Shown here: in pieces, positions 5,648-10,094 of the stretch
Layout of the letters: each line of letters starts with the position of its first letter
Numbering within the stretch: position 1 is the first letter of the stretch
NCBI GenBank assembly: GCA_016932895.1
Contig: JAFGCA010000533.1
Location: 1 to 10,094 of the forward strand
Length of the DNA stretch: 10,094 bases
Source of the DNA: Sedimentisphaerales bacterium
GTDB lineage: Bacteria; Planctomycetota; Phycisphaerae; Sedimentisphaerales; SG8-4
Direction of reading: 5' to 3'
Translations under genes and position numbers: made by a program
The notes under the pieces: generated by a model
Databases searched by the model: none
What the model was told of the DNA's origin: nothing
What the model saw: the letters and a program-made list of their open reading frames with translations, nothing else

Positions 5648-8147
5648 TACCGTCATGGTGCTCAATAAATGGGGACCGGTGTTCTGCGACTACGCCGGCC
5701 GCATGCTCGTGCAGTCCAGTGTTCTGGTGGCGCTGCTTTTGGCCGCTGATTTGTGCCTGCGGGGATGGGTGTGTGCACGCTTTCGTTACGCGATGTGGCT
5801 GCTGGTCCCGGTGAAACTGGTGCTGCCGCCGTCCCTGGCGTTGCCCACCGGCGCAATGTACTGGCTGAGCGACCACCTGCCCGTCGTATCGACGGTGCCC
5901 CGACCGCCCGGCCCCGTAGTTTCCGTGGCGGCCATGGGAGACTTTGAGCCTTTCGGGAACATCGTTGCCACGCCCAGCGGAGCGGCCGAGATAGCGACGG
6001 CGGGCTCACAAATGGCAACTCTCCAGTGGCCGGGGCTGGTATTGCTCGGATGGATGGTGGGGGTCCTGCTGCTGATCGCACTGGTGCTCTGGCGGGTCCT
6101 CTCCGTGAGGAGATCGCTGTATCGGAGCCGCCCCGCCGGACGGCAGATGGTCGCGCTGTTGCAGGAGTGTCGTGCTGATTTGGGAATCACCACGCCGGTG
6201 ACGCTGAGACGTACCGAGGACATGCACAGCCCCGCAGTGTGCGGCTTCCTGCGCCCGGTGGTTCTTCTGCCCACCGCGCTGCCTCCGGGACTGGGCCCGG
6301 AGGGCCTGCGTACCATTCTCACGCACGAAATGACCCATATCAAACGGCGCGATCCCTGGGTCAGTCTGGCGCAGACCGCCCTGCAGGTGGCTTATTTCTG
6401 GCATCCGCTCGTGTGGGCGGCGAACGCGAGACTGAGGCACTTGCGGGAGATGGCGGTCGACGAGACGGTCGTCGCCTGCCACTCTCAGGCTGAGTGCTAC
6501 ACCAACACGCTCATCGATATTGCCCAAATGGCGTTTCGAAAGCCGGCTTTCAGTTTACGGTTGATTGGAATTGCGGAATCCAGAAGAGCTTTGGAAAGGA
6601 GGATCACCCACATGTTGAATCGAAAGATATCGAGACGCCCCGCCCTGGGACTATCCGGGCTGTTGACGATCATCGCCATCGGCGCCGTGCTGGTGCCCAT
6701 GGGGCGGGCAAGCAGAACGGCTCGTGCGGAGCAGGATGCCATGCAGAGCGTCCCGGCGCTGCCCGAGGGAATCGCAGAAATGTTTCAACTGAGAAAGGAC
6801 GATATCCTGGAGAGGTTCGGCAAACCCGAACACGTCTTCTACGGAGACAACCGCTATACCCTGGACGACCTCCCCGAGACGTACTTCCTGCCCTACGAGG
6901 AGATCTCTTTCTGCGTGCACGAGGACGCGGTCGTCGGGATCACCCTGCTCAGTCCGCGGTACGTCTTCGGCAACGGGATACGCGTGGGAGACTCCGAGGA
7001 AAAAGTCAAACAGGCGTTTGGCCCGCCCTCCGATTTTAAGGAGACGGACTTCAAGGACTTTTTGGTCTATGATCAGATCGGCCTGAGCTTCGAGGTCAAC
7101 AAGCAGGACCGGTCGGTCATGGAGATCAACATCAAGCAGGACTACGGGGATCCCACTCAGTTCCAGGCCTACGCCCGCGCCGCCGAGTTCGAGGCCCAGC
7201 TTCCTCAAAAGATCGCCAGGCTTAACATCGACTCGGCCAATCTGAAGAAGGTCATTGCCACGTTCGGCCAGCCACTGAAGTACATTTGGGGCCCCAAGAC
7301 CCTTCCGCCGGACGACCTGCCGCGACGGTTCATCGCCATCTATCCGGGCCGTTTCCACGTATTCATGGTGGACGATCACATCGTCGAGCTGCGCCACGAA
7401 CACGGCTCCAAATACATCTTCGCCGGCAAGCTGCGCGTCGGCTCGACGCTGGAGGAAGCGCTTGCGGTCCTCGGCCCGCCTGCAAAGACGGTCGTGGGCG
7501 AAGAGATCGACTGGCAAAACTCGAAAGACGTCCTCTTCAAGGACATCGAGCGAAACAAGGGGCACTGTTACTACCATCGGCCCGATCGCAACGTGCGCGT
7601 GTGGTTTGGCAACTACAAGGTCGCGGGCATCTACATGACCCGGAGCGATTACGGCGAGGACGAGCCGTTCGATAAGGAGTTCGCCGCCCGGCTGTCGGCA
7701 CGGATTCGCGCGCTGGACATCGACGCAGCCGACCGGGAGGGGGTCCTGGAACTCTTCGGCGACCCGATCCAATACGTGTGGGGCGAGAAGACCTTCACGC
7801 CGGACGCACTGCCGGAAAACTACATCATGAGCTATCCGTGCGCCTTCAGCGTGTGGTTGAAGAACAACCGCATCATGGAGATCCGACACGGACGCGGCTC
7901 GCAGTACGCCTATGGTGGTACGCTCCGAATCGGCGCGACCGTGCAGGAAGCCCTGGACGTGCTCGGCCCGCCCGATGCGACCGTCACAGGTAAGAACGAG
8001 TACAAGGACAGAATCCTCTACAGGGACATCGACGGGAACAAAGGGCACTGCTATTACCACCGTGCCGACCAGAAAGTCCGTGTTTGGTTCTCGAAGAACA
8101 AAGTCATCGCGGTCTATATGACCCGCAGTGACTTCCCCACACATTAA
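5631..8147 (+). CDS. BlaR1-like M56 membrane metallopeptidase with tandem-repeat sensor domain
   Basis: The product has 838 residues. ATG 5631 has AGGAG (5619-5623) seven bases upstream and overlaps blaI by 17 bases; the frame stays open farther left only as a shadow of blaI. The N-terminal part is BlaR1-like. Hydrophobic helices lie near residues 25-46, 51-75 and 133-156. A cytosolic M56 zinc protease site follows: HEMTH, with ligands His232 and His236 and catalytic Glu233, plus Glu273 in REMAVDE as likely third ligand. A fourth helix spans about 341-360. In BlaR1 a penicillin-binding domain follows. Here residues 384-838 are three tandem repeats (about 384-530, 531-694, 695-838), and no S-x-x-K or K-T-G transpeptidase motifs are evident. 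Repeats 2 and 3 share FG-x-P-x-x-Y-x-WG, ELRH/EIRH, GHCYYHR, VRVWF and YMTRSD. All three contain a BamE/BLIP-like R-[VI]-G-x-[ST/S]-x-E…GPP motif. The likely role is sensing an extracytoplasmic signal and cutting BlaI. The repeat fold is inferred. Confidence 0.9.
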   Translation: MDPLNSTVMVLNKWGPVFCDYAGRMLVQSSVLVALLLAADLCLRGWVCARFRYAMWLLVPVKLVLPPSLALPTGAMYWLSDHLPVVSTVPRPPGPVVSVAAMGDFEPFGNIVATPSGAAEIATAGSQMATLQWPGLVLLGWMVGVLLLIALVLWRVLSVRRSLYRSRPAGRQMVALLQECRADLGITTPVTLRRTEDMHSPAVCGFLRPVVLLPTALPPGLGPEGLRTILTHEMTHIKRRDPWVSLAQTALQVAYFWHPLVWAANARLRHLREMAVDETVVACHSQAECYTNTLIDIAQMAFRKPAFSLRLIGIAESRRALERRITHMLNRKISRRPALGLSGLLTIIAIGAVLVPMGRASRTARAEQDAMQSVPALPEGIAEMFQLRKDDILERFGKPEHVFYGDNRYTLDDLPETYFLPYEEISFCVHEDAVVGITLLSPRYVFGNGIRVGDSEEKVKQAFGPPSDFKETDFKDFLVYDQIGLSFEVNKQDRSVMEINIKQDYGDPTQFQAYARAAEFEAQLPQKIARLNIDSANLKKVIATFGQPLKYIWGPKTLPPDDLPRRFIAIYPGRFHVFMVDDHIVELRHEHGSKYIFAGKLRVGSTLEEALAVLGPPAKTVVGEEIDWQNSKDVLFKDIERNKGHCYYHRPDRNVRVWFGNYKVAGIYMTRSDYGEDEPFDKEFAARLSARIRALDIDAADREGVLELFGDPIQYVWGEKTFTPDALPENYIMSYPCAFSVWLKNNRIMEIRHGRGSQYAYGGTLRIGATVQEALDVLGPPDATVTGKNEYKDRILYRDIDGNKGHCYYHRADQKVRVWFSKNKVIAVYMTRSDFPTH
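6595..6614 (+). promoter_or_regulatory. Internal Shine-Dalgarno and in-frame ATG within the M56 gene
   Basis: AAAGGAGG (6595-6602) is an almost ideal ribosome binding site, nine bases before an in-frame ATG (6612-6614, Met328 of the full protein). Starting there would give 511 residues: a basic MLNRKISRRP, one hydrophobic helix, then the whole repeat sensor, with no protease. The bases also encode ERRIT, which is common at this place in M56 proteins, so the match may be incidental. Confidence 0.35.
7221..8144 (+). repeat. Tandem coding repeat (repeats 2 and 3 of the sensor domain)
   Basis: Within the M56 gene, 7221-7712 and 7713-8144 encode two clearly related units, and 6780-7220 encodes a more divergent first unit. 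The similarity is obvious at protein level (for example GHCYYHR…VRVWF…YMTRSD in both) but diverged at DNA level, so the duplication is old. The first unit lacks the GHCYYHR segment and ends in QDYG rather than TRSDY. Confidence 0.8.
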
Positions 8148-8169
8148 GCCGGGGATGTCTGCCTGTACC

Positions 8170-8216
8170 ACACACAGGGAGCCGACCTTCCGACAGCAGG
8201 CCGGTTCTCTGTGTGT
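8170..8216. terminator. Long hairpin between convergent operons
   Basis: ACACACAGGGAGCCG (8170-8184) pairs with CGGTTCTCTGTGTGT (8202-8216): 15 pairs, two of them G-U on the plus strand, around a 17-base loop. It lies 22 bases after the M56 stop and about 68 bases past the XRE stop on the other strand. There is no T tract on either side, so it is a possible bidirectional or RNA-stabilising end rather than a classical intrinsic terminator. Confidence 0.5.
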
Positions 8217-8283
8217 CCCGGACCAATAGCCTTCGGCAAACTCGACGCTGGATGTTCTGTCCGGCCCAGTTGTCCGGATGTCA

Positions 8284-8526
8284 TCAGTCGGACCGACCCG
8301 GAGCGGGCCCCGCGCCGTCCTCGTACTTGAACACATCCTCGACCGTGGTGTTGAACGCGCGGGCGATGCGAAAGGCCAGGGGCAACGACGGCGCGTATTT
8401 GCCCGCCTCGATAGCGATGATCGTCTGGCGCGTCACGCGGGCCTTGTCGGCCAACTGCTGCTGGGTCATCTCCCCGTGCTCGAAACGCAGGCGACGGACT
8501 TGGTTCGTCAGTTCATTCCCGGCCAT
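8284..8526 (-). CDS. Small XRE-family helix-turn-helix regulator
   Basis: The product has 80 residues. ATG 8526 (complement) has GGGGAGG five bases upstream; a GTG at 8532 would overlap that site and is rejected. The HTH covers about residues 20-60: MTQQQLADKARVTRQTIIAI, then EAGKYAPSLPLAFRIARAFN, then TVEDVFKYE. This is the compact Cro/C1-type form often called YozG-like. The gene overlaps the end of the upstream membrane-protein gene by 14 bases, so the two are translationally coupled. Such regulators, paired with a small membrane protein, probably control their own operon. The three 21-bp repeats in the promoter region are the obvious candidate operator. The partner signal is unknown. Confidence 0.92.
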   Translation of the reverse strand: MAGNELTNQVRRLRFEHGEMTQQQLADKARVTRQTIIAIEAGKYAPSLPLAFRIARAFNTTVEDVFKYEDGAGPAPGRSD

Positions 8527-8965
8527 TTTCACCTCCCCGGCCGTACTGAACGAAGGCGGTTACGCTCTGAACCAGTGTGAAGATCGCCAGGCCTCCCACC
8601 AGGACCAGTGGCATCAGGTGCACCGAGACGTTACCCTCGGGGCCGACCCGCCACCAGGCGACAAGGCAGGCCCCGACAAAGTAGAACCACAGGACCGTAT
8701 GAGCCACGAAAGCCGCATTCTTACTGATCAGCAAGTCCCGCTCATCGGTGTAGATCTTTTGCCGGCGTCTCCCGAGCTTCTTCAGGACGAAAGGCATAAG
8801 CCAGAGGACCGGTCCGGCGAGAACGGCCGTCGAAGTGAACATCAGCAGCGGCAGCAGCCGCACTCCTTTCGTATAGACCAGCAGGACGCCTACCGAGCCA
8901 CAGATGATTACGTATAGCAGCACAATGATCGTACCGACCAGAGCTTCTTCTTGCGCCCTGTTCAT
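8513..8965 (-). CDS. Four-helix membrane protein (DUF2178-like) paired with an XRE regulator
   Basis: The product has 150 residues. ATG 8965 (complement) has AAAGGAG seven bases upstream. Four hydrophobic segments are visible at about 9-31, 36-61, 85-105 and 115-137. A cytosolic basic loop between helices 2 and 3 reads KKLGRRRQKIYTDERDLLIS, and the DERD motif followed by I-x-x-x-A is like DUF2178 and related membrane proteins that co-occur with small XRE regulators. The assignment is from motif recall and gene pairing. It is the first gene of a two-gene operon. A plausible role is a membrane partner or sensor for the regulator, but no biochemical function is known to me. Confidence 0.82.
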   Translation of the reverse strand: MNRAQEEALVGTIIVLLYVIICGSVGVLLVYTKGVRLLPLLMFTSTAVLAGPVLWLMPFVLKKLGRRRQKIYTDERDLLISKNAAFVAHTVLWFYFVGACLVAWWRVGPEGNVSVHLMPLVLVGGLAIFTLVQSVTAFVQYGRGGENGRE

Positions 8966-9054
8966 CTTGCGTCTCCTTTCCGATCCAGACGTATTGGTCG
9001 AATGCGCCGGCGTCAGGGCCGTCTATCCGCCGGTGGCGGTCATATGAGAATCAG

Positions 9055-9074
9055 ATGGGACCAGGGTGTCCCAT
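9055..9074 (-). promoter_or_regulatory. Hairpin in the predicted leader of the XRE operon
   Basis: ATGGGAC (9055-9061) and GTCCCAT (9068-9074) are a perfect 7-bp inverted repeat around a 6-base loop, lying in the predicted transcribed leader of the minus-strand operon. It may affect RNA stability or bind a protein; no T tract follows, so it is not a terminator. Confidence 0.35.
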
Positions 9075-9110
9075 TCACACCTATTTCTCCTGTCGGATTG
9101 GCCTGCAAAA

Positions 9111-9173
9111 ATGTAAAGCACACAAGACTATATGTAAAGCATAACTTACATTATGTCAAGCACACTTTACCAA
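9111..9173 (-). promoter_or_regulatory. Triple 21-bp direct repeat: operator/promoter of the XRE-membrane protein operon
   Basis: Three copies of ATG-T-[AC]-AAGCA-[CT]-A start at 9111, 9132 and 9153, an exact 21-bp period (two helical turns). Copy 2 is also a dyad (ATGTAA…TTACAT), and copy 3 is nearly one (GTCAAG…CTTTAC). Read on the minus strand each unit gives GCTT-[TG]-ACAT. Copy 3 thus contains a perfect -35 TTGACA (9159-9154), and TACATA (9136-9131) lies 17 bases farther as a weak -10; TATAGT slightly beyond is a better box at a worse distance. The elements sit about 150-200 bases upstream of the first start codon. Repressor or activator binding by the XRE protein is inferred. Confidence 0.65.
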
Positions 9174-9370
9174 TATTCGCGGTTTTTTTTTGTGAACGGG
9201 AAATCGTGGAGGCTGCTTTGGAGAGAAACGGCTCATCCGAGCATATGGACGAGTGGATTGTGGGCTTCGAATGATCGAGAGACAATCCGTCCGGCACAAG
9301 ACGACGGAGCCGAAGAGCGCCCCCTGCTTTGCGTCTCATTCCTCACGCGCGTGGCCCGGCCCGATGGGGC

Positions 9371-9442
9371 AAAAAAAGGGATGAGGCTTGTGCTGCCCGG
9401 CCTTCCCCAGCAAAAGCGGCCGGCAGCTCTCAAGCCTCATCC
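9371..9442 (-). terminator. Rho-independent terminator of glnA
   Basis: On the minus strand a 12-bp perfect outer stem (GGATGAGGCTTG at 9442-9431 as read, with CAAGCCTCATCC at 9390-9379) encloses a further inner stem (GCTGCC/GGCAGC and GGCC/GGCC with small bulges). One C and then TTTTTTT (9377-9371) follow. It lies about 85 bases past the glnA stop. The size and T7 tract make it the clearest terminator in the window. Confidence 0.87.
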
Positions 9443-9509
9443 ACAACCCAATGCCAACTGCACTACGACGTGCAGCAAACAGCATCAATATTTCCCTTGC
9501 GTACCTCCT

Positions 9510-9525
9510 GCACCGGCGCCGGTGC
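9510..9525. repeat. Perfect 16-bp palindrome next to the glnA stop
   Basis: GCACCGGCGCCGGTGC is fully self-complementary and lies 3 bases beyond the glnA stop codon. It can form a 6-bp stem with a GCGC loop. No T tract follows, so it is probably an RNA-stabilising hairpin or a protein site rather than the main terminator. Confidence 0.45.
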
Positions 9526-9527
9526 GA

Positions 9528-10094
9528 TCAACTATCGTAGTAGAGAGCGAACTCGTGCGGATGCGGCCGCAGGGCCAACTGCGAAAGCTCATCCTCGCGT
9601 TTCCACTTGATCCACGAGTTGACCAGGTCCTTGGTGAAAACACCCCCGGTCAGCAGGAACTCATGATCCTTCTCGAGCGCGGCGATCGACTCCTCCAACG
9701 TGCCCGGCACCTTCGGGATGACTTCCAGCTCTTCACCTTCGAGCTCGTAGATGTTCTTGTCCAGCGGCTGACCCGGATCGATCTTGTTCTCGATCCCGTC
9801 GAGCATGGCCATGAGCATGGCCGGCCAGGCCAGATAGCCGTTGGCGGTCGGGTCGGGACAGCGGAATTCCAGCCGCTTGGCCTTGGCGCTCTTGGAGTAC
9901 ATTGGAATGCGGACCGAAGCCGAGCGGTTCCGCGCGCTCATCACCAGGTTGACCGGCGCCTCAAAGCCGGGCACGAGCCGGCGATAGCTGTTGGTCGTCG
10001 GCGCCGCGAAGGCCAGGATGGCCGGGGCGTGCTTGAGAATGCCGCCGATTCCGTAGAGAGCCAGTTCGCTCAGGCCCGCGTAGCCGTTGCCGGC
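9528..10094 (-). CDS. glnA: Glutamine synthetase type I, C-terminal part (partial)
   Basis: The last 189 residues of a gene that continues past the right edge; full-length enzymes have about 470. The enzyme joins ammonia and glutamate with ATP to give glutamine, as a cytosolic dodecamer. Seen here are [20 protein letters not shown] followed by [17 protein letters not shown], the ATP/glutamate-site signature, then [15 protein letters not shown] and RRLEF-like [28 protein letters not shown] carries a tyrosine (codon 9747-9749) at the position of the adenylylation site in enterobacterial GlnA, so covalent regulation by an adenylyltransferase is possible. The C terminus, [12 protein letters not shown], matches the family end. 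The stop at 9528 is followed by a palindrome and a strong terminator, so this gene ends its transcription unit. Identification is very secure. Confidence 0.96.
   Translation of the reverse strand, partial: AGNGYAGLSELALYGIGGILKHAPAILAFAAPTTNSYRRLVPGFEAPVNLVMSARNRSASVRIPMYSKSAKAKRLEFRCPDPTANGYLAWPAMLMAMLDGIENKIDPGQPLDKNIYELEGEELEVIPKVPGTLEESIAALEKDHEFLLTGGVFTKDLVNSWIKWKREDELSQLALRPHPHEFALYYDS

Larger units (their letters stand above)
8966..9527. other. Intergenic region between the XRE operon and glnA
   Basis: These 562 bases hold no convincing gene. From left to right: a GC-rich leader with small hairpins (CCGCC/GGCGG near 9028-9040; ATGGGAC 9055-9061 with GTCCCAT 9068-9074), the triple 21-bp repeat and promoter (9111-9173), a T9 tract (9183-9191), about 180 bases (9192-9370) in which I see nothing, the glnA terminator (9371-9442), and a perfect 16-bp palindrome at 9510-9525 next to the glnA stop. 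Confidence 0.6.

Noticed and set aside
6651..8336. Long minus-strand open frame (561 codons) opposite the M56 gene
   Set aside because: It is an antisense shadow of a GC-rich gene. The plus strand carries clear motifs and repeats there, while the antisense translation has no recognisable domain or ribosome binding site.
9111..9173. CRISPR array
   Set aside because: The 12-bp repeats recur every 21 bp with no spacer-length units and no cas genes, so an operator is the better reading.
9209..9274. Short plus-strand open frame starting GTG before the glnA terminator
   Set aside because: About 21 codons with no ribosome binding site at a suitable distance and no recognisable product; likely chance.

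Overview
The window is a GC-rich (roughly 60% by eye) bacterial chromosome segment. It most resembles a Planctomycetota genome of the Phycisphaerae/Sedimentisphaerales type. That placement is inferred from the combination of solitary prepilin-like proteins with an H-X9-DG-like C-terminal motif, a VPxP-type PEP-CTERM surface protein, a DUF4038-type glycosidase remnant, a Tat-exported GH5 enzyme and a BlaI/M56 pair whose M56 protein carries C-terminal repeats. No rRNA, tRNA, CRISPR array or intact insertion sequence was seen.

Layout, left to right. Positions 1-76 hold the end of an unidentified plus-strand gene, whose stop codon runs into a short REP-like element (76-95). Positions 153-529 are a decayed glycosidase gene: signal peptide and N-terminal motif joined to a C-terminal scrap in another frame. 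A 63-residue membrane protein (564-755, minus) follows. Two divergent prepilin-like genes (943-1737 minus; 1923-2798 plus) share a promoter region, with a near-consensus sigma-70 promoter on the minus side. A PEP-CTERM protein (3106-3756) has a doubled TACGTATT motif upstream and tandem hairpin terminators downstream. It is followed by a Tat-signal GH5 glycosidase (3916-5007).

Positions 5138-8147 form a BlaI/BlaR1-like operon: a BlaI-type operator, a BlaI/MecI repressor and an overlapping 838-residue M56 membrane peptidase. The usual penicillin-binding sensor of BlaR1 is replaced by three tandem repeats of about 145-165 residues, each containing BamE/BLIP-like 'G-x-[ST]-x-E-E-x-x-x-x-x-x-G-P-P' motifs. 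A strong in-frame Shine-Dalgarno/ATG inside the gene could produce the sensor part alone. A hairpin separates this operon from a convergent minus-strand pair: a four-helix membrane protein (8513-8965) and an XRE regulator (8284-8526). Upstream of that pair lie three direct repeats at an exact 21-bp period. The right edge is the 3' part of type I glutamine synthetase (9528-10094, minus), with a long stem plus T7 terminator at 9371-9442.

Functionally this looks like an accessory patchwork: polysaccharide degradation (the GH5 gene and the dead glycosidase), surface or pseudopilin-like proteins, and two self-contained regulatory modules (BlaI-M56 and XRE-membrane protein) beside the housekeeping glnA. 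The most interesting item is the BlaI-M56 module with its non-penicillin-binding repeat sensor and possible internal start. The triple 21-bp operator comes second.
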